48,028 bases of DNA from Acidimicrobiia bacterium (GTDB lineage Bacteria; Actinomycetota; Acidimicrobiia; Spongiisociales; UBA5794), in contig JANTHO010000015.1 in the NCBI GenBank assembly GCA_024762335.1, positions 1 to 48,028 of the forward strand, written 5' to 3'. The notes under the pieces are model-generated. The model saw nothing but the letters and a program-made list of their open reading frames with translations. It was not told where the DNA came from and did not search any database. Below are positions 34,071-43,260 of the stretch, piece by piece. Position 1 is the first letter of the stretch. Every line of letters begins with the position of its first letter. Both the position numbers and the translations under genes were made by a program.

Positions 34071-35362
34071 TCGAGCGCTACTCGCTTCCGGAGATGGCCG
34101 CCGTCTGGAGCGAGGAGCGCAAGCTCGCCGTCTGGAAGGAAGTCGAGAGTCTCGTCGTCGAAGCCTGGGTGGAACTCGGCGTGGCCCCGACGGAAGCAGC
34201 GGAGGCAGTTCGCCGTGCACCGGAGGTCGATCCGGTCGCCTGGAAGGAACGCGAAGCGGTCACGCATCATGACGTGGCGGCCTTCGTCGACCTCCTCGCC
34301 GGATCGGTCGACACGGGAGGCGAGTGGGTCCACTTCGGCCTGACCTCCTCGGACGTGCTGGATACGGCACTCGGCGTCCTCCTGAGGGACGCAGCCGACC
34401 TCGTGCTCGAACGGATCAAGTCCCTGTTCGGCATCGTTAAGGAGCGTGCGTTCGAACACCGAAACACGGTGATGGTCGGCCGCACCCACGGCATCTGGGC
34501 GGAGCCGACGTCGTTCGGTCTGAAGCTCGCCACGTGGGCATTCGAACTCGAACGGGATTTCCGGCGGATGCAAGCCGGTCGCAACAGCGTTGCGGTCGGG
34601 AAGATCTCCGGCGCCGTCGGCACCTACGCCCACACGCCTCCGCAGGTCGAGGCGTTCGTGTGTGACCGTCTCGGCATCGGCATCGAACCGGCGTCGACGC
34701 AAGTCACCCACCGGGACCGCCACGCCGAACTCCTCACCGCCATCGCCCTCACCGGTTCCTCACTCGAACGCTTCGCCACCGAGATCCGTCATCTCCAGCG
34801 AAGCGAAGTCCGCGAAGTCCGGGAATCGTTCGGTTCCGGCCAGAAGGGTTCGTCGGCCATGCCGCACAAGCGCAACCCGATCGCTTCGGAGAACGTGACC
34901 GGTATCGCCCGGCTTCTCCGCGGTTACGCCTCGGTCGGCATGGAGAACGTGGCGTTGTGGCACGAGCGGGACATCAGCCACTCATCTGCCGAGCGCATCG
35001 CCCTCCCCGACGCCACGGGCCTCCTCGATTATGCGCTGGCCCGTATGAACCGAATCGTCGAAGGACTCGTCGTGGACACGGACCGGATGACCACGAATCT
35101 CGAGGCGACCCGCGGCCTCGTCTATTCCCAGGCCGTGCTGCTTGCCCTGACTTCTAGCGGTCACAGCCGCGACGACGCCTACCGGATTGTGCAACGCAAC
35201 GCGATGGCGACCTGGGACGACGGGGGCACGTTGCGCGACCGGCTCGCCTCCGATCCCGGGTGCGATCTCACGGACGCCCAGTTGGGCGAGTGTTTCTCCG
35301 CGGAGCGGTTCCTCCGAAACACGGGCGTCGTTTTCGACCGATTGGCAGCCGTCGAGCTCTGA
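34067..35362 (+). CDS. purB: Adenylosuccinate lyase
   Basis: The 431-residue enzyme of the fumarase/aspartase superfamily removes fumarate from adenylosuccinate and SAICAR. It begins at GTG inside the purA stop ([13 protein letters not shown]) and carries [28 protein letters not shown] and the signature [15 protein letters not shown] with its catalytic serine loop, then [14 protein letters not shown]. Length and order are those of the actinobacterial/Bacillus short form. Confidence 0.96.
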   Translation: MIERYSLPEMAAVWSEERKLAVWKEVESLVVEAWVELGVAPTEAAEAVRRAPEVDPVAWKEREAVTHHDVAAFVDLLAGSVDTGGEWVHFGLTSSDVLDTALGVLLRDAADLVLERIKSLFGIVKERAFEHRNTVMVGRTHGIWAEPTSFGLKLATWAFELERDFRRMQAGRNSVAVGKISGAVGTYAHTPPQVEAFVCDRLGIGIEPASTQVTHRDRHAELLTAIALTGSSLERFATEIRHLQRSEVREVRESFGSGQKGSSAMPHKRNPIASENVTGIARLLRGYASVGMENVALWHERDISHSSAERIALPDATGLLDYALARMNRIVEGLVVDTDRMTTNLEATRGLVYSQAVLLALTSSGHSRDDAYRIVQRNAMATWDDGGTLRDRLASDPGCDLTDAQLGECFSAERFLRNTGVVFDRLAAVEL

Positions 35363-35414
35363 TCAACGCTCCGGCCGCTGCCGCACGGTACCGACCGGGC
35401 GTCTTGTTCTCCGC

Positions 35415-36305
35415 TCAGATCGCGACCGGGTTGATCGACGGTTCCCGCCCCGGAGTCGCGACGGTCAGCGAGACGGCCGCAACCGCTCCGACGATGAGGA
35501 CGAGGCCGAGGATCTGCGTGGCGCCGAGCGCCTCTCCGAGAATGACCCATGCCGTCACACCCGCTGCCACCGGTTCGATGGTGATGACGACACCGATGAT
35601 CCGAGCCGGAACCCTCGAAAGCGAACCGATTTCCAGCGAGAGCGGCAGAGCCATCGCCACGGTCCCCAGGATCACGACCGCCCAGATCACCGTCGCATCC
35701 GACGGCATCGGCATCGACCAGGGACGAGCGACGACGAACCCCACAGCACCACCGATGGCGATCGCACCTGCTGCGAGCGGAAAGCCTCCGACGATCGCCC
35801 CAACATGCTGACTCAAGCGCAGATAGAAGGCGAGGAACGCGGCAGCGCCGAGACCGGCGAGCACACCGCCGATGTCGACCGTCTCCATGGTTCCCAATTG
35901 GACCAGGAGAGCCACGCCGATCACCGACGTCGCAACGGCGGCCCAGGTGATCGGCCGGGGATGAGCGTGGCCGGCCACCCGATCCCAGATCACCACCATC
36001 ACGGGTGCGAGGAACTCGAGCCCAACGGCGGGACCGACACCGATGCGACTGATCGCGACGTAGAGAAAGCCATTCAGCACGATCTGAAGTACCCCGACAA
36101 GCGCTACCCCGATCGGAGCACGTCGAATCGCCGATCGGTAGGCGATCGCCCACGGCAAGAGGCAGAGTCCGGCAACGGCGATCCGCAGGGATGAAAGCCT
36201 GAATGGGTCGATGTCGTCGATGATGAACCCGACGAGCGTCGCGCTCACTCCGAAGATGATCCCTCCGACCGTCGCCATTGTGATGCCGACGGCGGTTCGG
36301 CTCAT
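35415..36305 (-). CDS. EamA family (DMT) transporter, RhtA-like
   Basis: A 296-residue protein with ten membrane helices built from two EamA repeats. The second repeat ends ARIIGVVITIEPVAAGVTAWVILGEALGATQILGLVLIVGAV, the classical EamA closing motif with P-x-x-A and GE. The pattern resembles RhtA-type amino acid and metabolite exporters. It is encoded 32 bases downstream of mmsA on the same strand and may be co-transcribed. Substrate unknown. Confidence 0.83.
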   Translation of the reverse strand: MSRTAVGITMATVGGIIFGVSATLVGFIIDDIDPFRLSSLRIAVAGLCLLPWAIAYRSAIRRAPIGVALVGVLQIVLNGFLYVAISRIGVGPAVGLEFLAPVMVVIWDRVAGHAHPRPITWAAVATSVIGVALLVQLGTMETVDIGGVLAGLGAAAFLAFYLRLSQHVGAIVGGFPLAAGAIAIGGAVGFVVARPWSMPMPSDATVIWAVVILGTVAMALPLSLEIGSLSRVPARIIGVVITIEPVAAGVTAWVILGEALGATQILGLVLIVGAVAAVSLTVATPGREPSINPVAI

Positions 36306-36337
36306 GGTGTTCCTCCGAGGACGACGGCGCGGCCGCT

Positions 36338-37825
36338 TCAGTCGTTCCTCGGGAATCCAAGGTCGACGGTGCTGGTCGACGGGTCGGGCCAGCGACTCGT
36401 GACGACCTTGTTCCGTGTCCAGAACTTGAACCCTTCGGGTCCGTACATGTGGGTGTCACCGAACAGCGACTCGCCCCATCCGCCGAACGAGTAGTACCCG
36501 ACGGGAACGGGGATCGGCACGTTGACTCCGACCATTCCGGCATCGACGTCGAAGACGAACTGACGGGCGGCGCCGCCGTCGCGGGTGAAGATCGCGGTGC
36601 CGTTCCCCCACTTGTTGTCTTCGATCAGTTTGATGCCTTCTTCGTACGTGTCGACCCGCACGACGGAGAGGACCGGTCCGAAGATCTCGTCCGTGTACAC
36701 GGTCATCGAGGGGGTGACCCGGTCGATGAGCGTCGGTCCGAAGTAGAACCCGTCACCTTCGTATTCGATCTCGCGGCCATCGACCACCACGTCGGCACCC
36801 GCCTCGGCCCCGGCGGCGACATACCCGGCCACCCGTTCACGATGCTCGGCGGTCACAAGGGGACCCATGTCCGTATCCGGCTGATCACCGGGACCGACGT
36901 TGAGCCCGGCCATCCGCTCGGTGATCGCCTCGACGAGCGGATCGGCGACATGGCCGACGGCAACGACGACGGCGATCGCCATGCATCGTTCGCCCGCCGA
37001 TCCGAAACCGGCGTTGACGGCTGCGTCTGCGGCGAGGCCGAGATCCGCATCGGGGAGAACCAGCATGTGGTTCTTGGCCCCAGCGAGCGCCTGAACCCGC
37101 TTGCCGTGGGCATTCGCCGTCTTGTGGATGTAGCGGGCGACGGGGGTCGATCCGACGAAACTGACTGCCTTGACGTCCGGGTGCGTGAGGAGTCGCTCGA
37201 CGGCGACCCGGTCGCCCTGGAGCACGTTCATGACACCCGGGGGGAAGCCGGCTTCCTGCATGAGTTCGGCGATGTAGAGCGACGCGGCTGGGTCCTTCTC
37301 GGACGCTTTCAGAACAAAGGTGTTCCCTGCTGCGATCGCCATCGGGAACATCCAGAGCGGCACCATGGCGGGGAAGTTGAACGGGGTGATGCCGACGGCC
37401 ACACCGAGCGGCTGGCGGATCTCGTACACATCGACACCCGTCGAGGCCTGTTCGGTGAACCGGCCGGCGGTCGCGGTGGCGACGCCCGCAGCGAATTCGA
37501 TGTTCTCGAGGCCGCGGGCGACTTCGCCGTCTGCGTCCGGGAGGGTCTTGCCGTGCTGTGCCGATACCAGACGTGCGATCTCGGCACGGTTGGCGTCGAC
37601 GAGTTCACGGAACCGGTACATCAGCCGGGACCGCACAGCGAGCGACGTGGCGCGCCATGCCGGAAATGCCGCGGCCGCGGCTGCAACGGCGGCGTCGGTC
37701 TCCTCGACGGTGGCCATGTCGACCTCACCGGTCTGCTCCCCGGTGGCCGGGTTGAACACGGGTCCGTGGCGGCCCGACGTGCTCTCGACGGTGACGCCGT
37801 TAATCAAATGATGGAAGCGTTCCAC
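36338..37825 (-). CDS. mmsA: CoA-acylating methylmalonate-semialdehyde dehydrogenase
   Basis: The 495-residue protein matches MmsA, which turns methylmalonate or malonate semialdehyde into propionyl- or acetyl-CoA with NAD and CoA. Marks are VFNPATGEQTGEV, GITPFNFPAMVPLWMFPMAIA, AGAKNHMLVLPDADL and the catalytic FGSAGERCMAI (Cys281). The glutamate used by ordinary aldehyde dehydrogenases is absent, as is normal for MmsA. Start at GTG 37825 with GAGGGA about seven bases ahead; the longer frame adds 52 unrelated residues. It is divergent from a GabT-like aminotransferase, fitting beta-alanine or beta-aminoisobutyrate breakdown. Confidence 0.92.
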   Translation of the reverse strand: MERFHHLINGVTVESTSGRHGPVFNPATGEQTGEVDMATVEETDAAVAAAAAAFPAWRATSLAVRSRLMYRFRELVDANRAEIARLVSAQHGKTLPDADGEVARGLENIEFAAGVATATAGRFTEQASTGVDVYEIRQPLGVAVGITPFNFPAMVPLWMFPMAIAAGNTFVLKASEKDPAASLYIAELMQEAGFPPGVMNVLQGDRVAVERLLTHPDVKAVSFVGSTPVARYIHKTANAHGKRVQALAGAKNHMLVLPDADLGLAADAAVNAGFGSAGERCMAIAVVVAVGHVADPLVEAITERMAGLNVGPGDQPDTDMGPLVTAEHRERVAGYVAAGAEAGADVVVDGREIEYEGDGFYFGPTLIDRVTPSMTVYTDEIFGPVLSVVRVDTYEEGIKLIEDNKWGNGTAIFTRDGGAARQFVFDVDAGMVGVNVPIPVPVGYYSFGGWGESLFGDTHMYGPEGFKFWTRNKVVTSRWPDPSTSTVDLGFPRND

Positions 37826-37957
37826 GGTGGTCCCTCTCGGTGATGGAGTCGGCGCGATGATATCGCCGGCGGCGTTGATCGCTTCCGTCTTCAACGATCG
37901 TGCACCTCCACGCATGGAGTACCGTTCCCGCATTGGCATATCACCAAGGAGCAAGCC

Positions 37958-39238
37958 ATGGCCTCGAACGAATCCATTCACGAACGACGCCTCAACGCGG
38001 TGCCCCGAGGATGGGGTTCGATGTATCCGATCTACGTGGATCGCGCCGCCGGCTCAGAGGTCTTCGATGTCGACGGCAACCGCTTCATCGACTTTGCAGC
38101 GGGGATCGCCGTGGTCAACACCGGCCATCTCCATCCGAAGGTGAAAGCAGCGGTCGTCGAGCAAATCGATCACGTCAGCCACACGTGTTTCATGATCACC
38201 CCGTACGAACCGGCGGTGGCGCTCGCCGAACGCCTCAACCACCTCGTCCCGGGCGATACGCCGAAGAAGACGCTCTTCATCAACTCGGGCGCCGAAGCCG
38301 TTGAGAACGCCGTAAAGATCGCCCGCTATCACACGGGTCGGCCGGGCGTCATCGCGTTCTCCGGCGGCTTCCACGGCCGCACGATGATGACGCTTGCGTT
38401 GACGGGGAAGGTCGCCCCGTACAAGCAGGGGTTCGGTCCGATGCCGGAGCCCGTCTTCCACGTCCCGTATCCGGATGCCTACCGGGGCATCACGGTCGAC
38501 AACTCGCTCGATGCGATCGCTCACATCTTCAAAGAGGACGCCGGCCCGGATCAGATCGCCGCGATCATCGCCGAGCCCGTCCTCGGGGAGGGTGGCTTCG
38601 TACCCGCCCCGGCCGAGCTCTTCCAGCGGCTCCGGGACCTGTGCGACGAACACGGCATCGTTCTCATCTCCGACGAAGTCCAGACGGGTTTCGCCCGCAC
38701 GGGCCGCCTGTTCGCCACCGAGTCCTTCGGGATCGAGCCGGATCTGATGACGCTGGCGAAGTCGCTTGCGGGAGGCTTCCCACTCTCCGCCGTCGTCGGC
38801 AAGGCCGAGATCATGGATACGCCGCACCCCGGCGCCATCGGCGGCACGTACGGCGGCAACCCGGTGTCCTGCGCGGCGGGTCTCGCCGTCCTCGACGTGA
38901 TCGAGGAAGAGGGTCTCGTCGCACGAGCGAATGAGATCGGACGGCGGATCAAGGACCGGCTCGCCGCACTGGCGGAGAAGCACCCCGAAATCGGCGACAT
39001 TCGCGGTCCGGGCGCCATGGTCGCCATGGAGATGGTGAAGGATCCCGAAACGAAGGAGCCGGCCCCCGAGTTGACGAAGGCGATCACTGCTGCGGCGGCA
39101 GAGCGGGGACTGATCCTCCTGTCGTGCGGCACGTACGGCAACGTGGTCCGGTTCCTCGCCCCGTTGACGACGTCGAACGAACTTCTCGACGAGGGCCTCG
39201 ACAGCCTCGAACAGTCGATCGCTGCCGCCACCGCCTAA
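37958..39238 (+). CDS. gabT: 4-aminobutyrate aminotransferase-like class III aminotransferase
   Basis: A 426-residue PLP enzyme. FINSGAEAVENAVKIARYHTGRPGVIAFSGGFHGRT is the cofactor phosphate region, ISDEVQTGFARTGRLFA carries the PLP-ring aspartate, and TLAKSLAGGFPLSAVVG the Schiff-base lysine (Lys268). The sequence is closest to GabT. AAGGAG lies seven bases before the ATG. Because the divergent neighbour is mmsA rather than gabD, the physiological substrate may be beta-alanine or a similar omega-amino acid. The TAA stop is followed after six bases by repeat copy 4. Confidence 0.88.
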   Translation: MASNESIHERRLNAVPRGWGSMYPIYVDRAAGSEVFDVDGNRFIDFAAGIAVVNTGHLHPKVKAAVVEQIDHVSHTCFMITPYEPAVALAERLNHLVPGDTPKKTLFINSGAEAVENAVKIARYHTGRPGVIAFSGGFHGRTMMTLALTGKVAPYKQGFGPMPEPVFHVPYPDAYRGITVDNSLDAIAHIFKEDAGPDQIAAIIAEPVLGEGGFVPAPAELFQRLRDLCDEHGIVLISDEVQTGFARTGRLFATESFGIEPDLMTLAKSLAGGFPLSAVVGKAEIMDTPHPGAIGGTYGGNPVSCAAGLAVLDVIEEEGLVARANEIGRRIKDRLAALAEKHPEIGDIRGPGAMVAMEMVKDPETKEPAPELTKAITAAAAERGLILLSCGTYGNVVRFLAPLTTSNELLDEGLDSLEQSIAAATA

Positions 39239-39244
39239 GTGCCC

Positions 39245-39298
39245 TGCGAACCCAGGGCTCGTACGCGCGTATAGGTGCTTCTACAGCCCAGCGTTCAG
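39245..39298 (-). repeat. Dispersed 55-bp repeat, copy 4 (divergent)
   Basis: A degenerate unit in - orientation: TGCGAACCCAGGG at the gabT side, then CGCGCGTATAGG in the centre and CAGCCC-GCGTTCAG at the far end. The hairpin-forming half is weakened, since the right arm reads CTCGTACGC. It pairs with copy 5 as an inverted repeat. Confidence 0.7.
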
Positions 39299-39308
39299 GC
39301 GACGTTTC

Positions 39309-39365
39309 TGAACCGTGCGCCGCAGAAGCACTCAATCGCACCGGCGAGCCCTGGGTTCGTACGCG
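39309..39365 (+). repeat. Dispersed 55-bp repeat, copy 5 (divergent)
   Basis: A second degenerate unit in + orientation, ten bases after copy 4. It keeps TGAACCG at the left and GAGCCCTGGGTTCGTACGCG at the right; the centre is the least conserved. Copies 4 and 5 share GTACGCG next to the core, so the two are more alike than either is to copies 1-3. Confidence 0.65.
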
Positions 39366-39415
39366 TGTTGGGAGCGGTGCGATTTTGGCGGTCACGCGTG
39401 TGACATCATGGACGT

Positions 39416-40618
39416 ATGACCGATAGCGATCCGGTTGTCCCGGCACAGGAGCAGAACGACGACGGCTTTCAGACCGGCCGGGTCGCCACGATCGCCGGCG
39501 GCCACGCCGTCCACGACACGTTCACGGCTTTCCTCCCGCCGCTCCTCCCGCAGTTCGTTGAGACGCTGTCGCTATCGAACACAGCGGCCGGCTCCCTGTC
39601 ATCCTTCTTGCAGATCCCGTCGCTGCTCCAGCCGGTGATCGGCCATCTCGCAGACAAGACGACGCTGCGATGGATCGTCATCCTCGGACCGGGCGTGACG
39701 GCAACGCTGATGAGCTTCCTCGGGTGGGCACCGGGATACTGGGCGCTCGCGCTGATGCTGCTCGCCACGGGTCTGAGCGTTGCAGCGTTCCATGCCACGG
39801 CGCCGGTTGCCGCCGGCTACCTCTCCGGGAACCGCCTCGGACGGGGGATGGGATTCTGGATGGTCGGTGGGGAACTGGGCCGCACGCTCGGTCCGATCAT
39901 CGTGGTGACCGCCCTTGCGGTGATGTCGCTGCGTTCCCTCGCGTTCCTCTCCCTCGCCGGCATCGCCACCTCGGCAATCCTGTATTTCCGACTCCGGGAC
40001 GTGCCACTGCGTACCCGTGACGACGGTGAGCAGATGCACTGGCGTCCGGCGGTGAGGGCGATGAAGGGCTTCATGCTGCTGCTCGCCGGGCTCGTCGCTC
40101 TCCGGAGCCTGATGGTGATGGCGACGACGATCTTCCTTCCCCTCTTCCTCGTCGAGAGCGGAACAAACGCCTGGCTCGCCGGCGCCGCACTCTCCATCAT
40201 CGAGGCTGCCGGGATCGCCGGGGCATTCGCCGGAGGGTGGCTCAGCGATCAGGTAGGGCGAAGGGCGATCCTCATTTTCGGCCACATCGTGGCCCCGATC
40301 ACGCTGCTGCTCTTCCTCTTCTCCGATGGATGGGTGCGCATCGCCATCCTCCCGCTGATCGGCCTCTCGCTCCTCTCGATTCCCCCGGTGTTGATGGCCA
40401 TGGTCCAGGAGCGGTATCCCGATACGAGGGCGCTCGCCAACGGCGTCTACCTGTCGATCAGCTTCGCCATCCGCTCCATGGCCGCGATCGCATACGGAGC
40501 GGTCGCCGATGCGGTGGGTCTTTCGACGGCGATGGTGGTCGCCGCCATCGCCATGTTCGGTGGCCTGCCGCTGGTCCTGATGCTGTTCAAGCCCACGAGG
40601 AAGGCCGAGCGCCTGTAG
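39416..40618 (+). CDS. MFS transporter, Fsr-like
   Basis: A 400-residue major facilitator with twelve helices. The start region GGHAVHDTFTAFLPPLLPQFVETLSLSNTAAGSL and the loop IGHLADKTTLRWIVILGPG resemble the Fsr (fosmidomycin resistance) family of drug and metabolite exporters. The second half begins about residue 210 and has GGWLSDQVGRRAILIFG, the conserved loop 8-9 motif. No Shine-Dalgarno lies ahead of the ATG. Substrate cannot be predicted. Confidence 0.85.
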   Translation: MTDSDPVVPAQEQNDDGFQTGRVATIAGGHAVHDTFTAFLPPLLPQFVETLSLSNTAAGSLSSFLQIPSLLQPVIGHLADKTTLRWIVILGPGVTATLMSFLGWAPGYWALALMLLATGLSVAAFHATAPVAAGYLSGNRLGRGMGFWMVGGELGRTLGPIIVVTALAVMSLRSLAFLSLAGIATSAILYFRLRDVPLRTRDDGEQMHWRPAVRAMKGFMLLLAGLVALRSLMVMATTIFLPLFLVESGTNAWLAGAALSIIEAAGIAGAFAGGWLSDQVGRRAILIFGHIVAPITLLLFLFSDGWVRIAILPLIGLSLLSIPPVLMAMVQERYPDTRALANGVYLSISFAIRSMAAIAYGAVADAVGLSTAMVVAAIAMFGGLPLVLMLFKPTRKAERL

Positions 40619-40632
40619 TCGGCGCCCGGCCT
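40602..40632. terminator. Terminator-like hairpin between MFS and class III aminotransferase
   Basis: AGGCCGAGCGCC and GGCGCCCGGCCT form a 12-bp stem with one mismatch; the seven-base loop contains the MFS TAG stop. It lies between two convergent genes and could end both transcripts. Confidence 0.6.
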
Positions 40633-40657
40633 CTCGTGTTGTCGATTCCCGCTGTGC

Positions 40658-41968
40658 TCAGCTTCGTGCTTCGACGAGTGCCTCTTCGAAAGCGGTGAGC
40701 GTCTCGGCCACGTCCTCATCGCTGTGAGCGGAGGAGATGAACCACGGTTCTTTGGCATCGTCCACGGGCATCACGCCGCGGTTGATCATTCCGAAGATCA
40801 CGGACCCGTACAGTTCTTCGTCGTGGCCTGCCGTGTCTCGGAAGTTCTTCAACTCGCCCTCACCGAAGAAGATGGAGAACATCGACGGGTGGCCGATGAT
40901 CTTCGCCGGCTCGGAGTGAGCCTCGCAGATCTTCTCGATACCGGCCATGAGCGCCTCGCCGGTCTTCGTGATCTTCTCGTACGGGACACCGGTCGCGAGT
41001 TCCGCAACGGTGACCTTCGTCGCCGCGGCACCGATCGAGTTGCCGGAGTAGGTCCCTGCCTGCATGACGCCGCCTTCAGCCCAGGCCGACATGATCTCGG
41101 CACGACCACCGATCGCTGCGATCGGGAACCCATTCCCCATCGACTTCGCGTACGTACCGATGTCCGGAACGATGTTGAAGTACTCGGCGGCACCGCCCAA
41201 GCCGAGACGGAACCCGGTCTTCACCTCGTCGAAGATGAGCATCGAGCCCCACTCTTCGGTGATGGCGCGAAGCCCCTCGAGGTACCCGTCTTCCGGCATG
41301 AGCCCGAACACATTCCCGAGAGCCGGTTCAACGATGATGGCGGCGATGCGATGGCCATCGCTCTTGAAGAGCTTCTCCATGAAGTCGAGGTCGTTGAAGT
41401 GGGCAATCCGGATGTAGTCGCGGATCGTGGACGGAACGCCGGACGACACTTCGTACGGCACCGGGGAGCGCTTGTTGCCGAGGTGACCGATCGGGGCACC
41501 CGCGGTCGAGTACCCGACGTAGTCGTGGGCACCGTGATAGGCGCCTTCGAACTTGACGATCAGGTCACGGCCCGTTACCGCCCTTGCGAGCCGGATGGCG
41601 TGCATCGTCGCTTCGGTCCCGGTGTTCGTGAAGCGCAACTCGTCGAGCCACGGGATGGCATCGCGCATCGCCTCGGCCGCTTCAACCTCGAGCGCGGTCG
41701 TCATGGCGAACACCGTTCCACGGGCGGCCGCTTCCGCCACGGCGTCCGCCACGGGCTTGTATCCGTGTCCCAGGATGATCGGACCGAACCCGAGCTGGTA
41801 GTCGATGTAGCGTTTGCCATCCATGTCGTAGACGTAGGCGCCTTCACCACGGTCGATGACGAGCGTGTCGTCATCGCCCCAGTAGCGGAATCCGCTCGAC
41901 ACGCCGTTGACCAGCGCCTTCTTGCCTCGGCCGAACCATTCGGCCGTCTTGGGGCCCTGCAAACTCAT
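40658..41968 (-). CDS. Class III (GSA-aminomutase-like) aminotransferase
   Basis: A 436-residue PLP enzyme of the class III family, nearer to glutamate-1-semialdehyde aminomutase than to GabT. It has DMDGKRYIDYQLGFGPIILGHG, FTNTGTEATMHAIRLARAVTGRD, LIFDEVKTGFRLGLGGA and the lysine in GTYAKSMGNGFPIAAIGG (Lys275). Start ATG 41968 with AGAGG ahead; a GTG at 41977 is too close to that site. Tetrapyrrole genes are absent around it, and a polyamine importer lies divergently beside it, so an amine or amino acid transaminase is more likely than HemL. Confidence 0.82.
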   Translation of the reverse strand: MSLQGPKTAEWFGRGKKALVNGVSSGFRYWGDDDTLVIDRGEGAYVYDMDGKRYIDYQLGFGPIILGHGYKPVADAVAEAAARGTVFAMTTALEVEAAEAMRDAIPWLDELRFTNTGTEATMHAIRLARAVTGRDLIVKFEGAYHGAHDYVGYSTAGAPIGHLGNKRSPVPYEVSSGVPSTIRDYIRIAHFNDLDFMEKLFKSDGHRIAAIIVEPALGNVFGLMPEDGYLEGLRAITEEWGSMLIFDEVKTGFRLGLGGAAEYFNIVPDIGTYAKSMGNGFPIAAIGGRAEIMSAWAEGGVMQAGTYSGNSIGAAATKVTVAELATGVPYEKITKTGEALMAGIEKICEAHSEPAKIIGHPSMFSIFFGEGELKNFRDTAGHDEELYGSVIFGMINRGVMPVDDAKEPWFISSAHSDEDVAETLTAFEEALVEARS

Positions 41969-42186
41969 CTCTCTCACCTCTTGTCGGGAGCCGGCCGCTG
42001 CTTGTCGGCCGGCGGTGATCCGCCGCGATGATACCGAAGCGCACCCGCATGCTTGCTGTCCGGGGTTGTCGGCGGCGAATCGGCCCCCGGAGAGACCGGG
42101 TCGGACCGCACGCGCTAGAGTCCCGGCGCAGATCGACAGGTTGGCTATTCCGTGGTGTAGCAGCCCAAGAACGAAGAGAAGACGTC

Positions 42187-43260
42187 ATGGCAGCAGCGGT
42201 CAGCATCAGGGGTGTGACGAAACGATTCGGTACGGACGTCACGGCGGTAAGCAACGTCACTCTCGATATCGTCGACGGCGAATTCTTCTCCCTTCTCGGG
42301 CCGTCCGGATGCGGAAAGACGACGATGCTGCGGATGATCGCCGGTCTCGAATTCCCGACGGAGGGGAGCATCCAGATCTTCGGTGAGGAATTGGCGCTGC
42401 GCCCCCCGAACAAGCGCCCGGTCAACACCGTCTTCCAGTCCTATGCGCTCTTCCCTCATATGAACGTGGAAAAGAACGTGTCATTCGGCCTCGAGATGCG
42501 CAAGGTCGACAAGGCCGAGATTGGCGAACGCGTCGCCGAGGCGATCGAAGCGGTTCACCTCAAGGGTATGGAGAAGCGGAAGCCAAGCCAGCTCTCTGGT
42601 GGCCAGCAGCAACGTGTTGCCCTCGCCAGGGCGCTCGTCAACCGCCCGAAGGTGCTGCTTCTCGACGAACCCCTCGGCGCCCTCGATCTCAAGCTGCGCC
42701 AGGCGATGCAGATGGAGCTGAAGGACATCCAATCCGAAGTCGGTATCACGTTCATCTACGTGACACACGACCAAGAAGAAGCGCTCACGATGTCGAACCG
42801 GATCGGCGTCATGAACTTCGGGAACCTGTTGCAGGTCGGCACGCCCGAGGAGATCTACGAGCGTCCCGTGAATCGCTTCGTCGCGGACTTCATCGGGGAG
42901 ACAAACTTCATCAAGGGCACGGTCACAGACGACGGGGCTATTCGACTGACGAACGGCTCCGTCGTTCATGTCCGCACCGATGCTCCGTCGGGGGCGGATG
43001 TCACCATCACCCTGCGGCCGGAGAAGCTGCGAATCCACGCACTCGACGCCGACGACATCAATCCTGCTCGGAACCAACTCCCCTCAACCGTCACCCGCCG
43101 GCTCTACTACGGAGAGTCGATCTACTACGAGGTCGCCATCTCGGATGGAACGTTGCTGGACGTCCGGCATGAGAACATTCCCTCTCTGCGACGCTGGGAT
43201 GTCGGGGACGAGGTGATCATCAGCTTCCATCGCGATGCGGGCGAGGCACTGCTGTCATGA
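42187..43260 (+). CDS. potA: Polyamine ABC transporter ATP-binding protein
   Basis: A 357-residue ABC ATPase. Walker A GPSGCGKT (38-45), VNTVFQSYALFPHM with the Q-loop, signature [15 protein letters not shown], Walker B VLLLDEPLGALD and switch VTHDQEEAL are complete. The C-terminal ~120 residues form the TOBE domain (GTPEEIYERPVNRFVADFIGETNF and VTITLRPEKLRI), as in PotA. The start at 42187 is the first homologous residue; the longer frame is not conserved. It overlaps potB by ATGA. First gene of a complete potABCD operon. Confidence 0.93.
   Translation: MAAAVSIRGVTKRFGTDVTAVSNVTLDIVDGEFFSLLGPSGCGKTTMLRMIAGLEFPTEGSIQIFGEELALRPPNKRPVNTVFQSYALFPHMNVEKNVSFGLEMRKVDKAEIGERVAEAIEAVHLKGMEKRKPSQLSGGQQQRVALARALVNRPKVLLLDEPLGALDLKLRQAMQMELKDIQSEVGITFIYVTHDQEEALTMSNRIGVMNFGNLLQVGTPEEIYERPVNRFVADFIGETNFIKGTVTDDGAIRLTNGSVVHVRTDAPSGADVTITLRPEKLRIHALDADDINPARNQLPSTVTRRLYYGESIYYEVAISDGTLLDVRHENIPSLRRWDVGDEVIISFHRDAGEALLS

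Noticed and set aside
36449-37843. 464-codon + strand frame opposite mmsA
   Set aside because: Composition is typical of an antisense shadow (Gly/Arg/Asp/His-rich) and mmsA on the other strand is complete and conserved.
40658-41968. Assignment of the class III aminotransferase as HemL
   Set aside because: The fold is similar to glutamate-1-semialdehyde aminomutase, but no tetrapyrrole genes are near and the neighbours are amine transport genes.
40724-42031. 435-codon + strand frame opposite the class III aminotransferase
   Set aside because: Antisense shadow of a complete, conserved enzyme; no recognisable domain or ribosome site.
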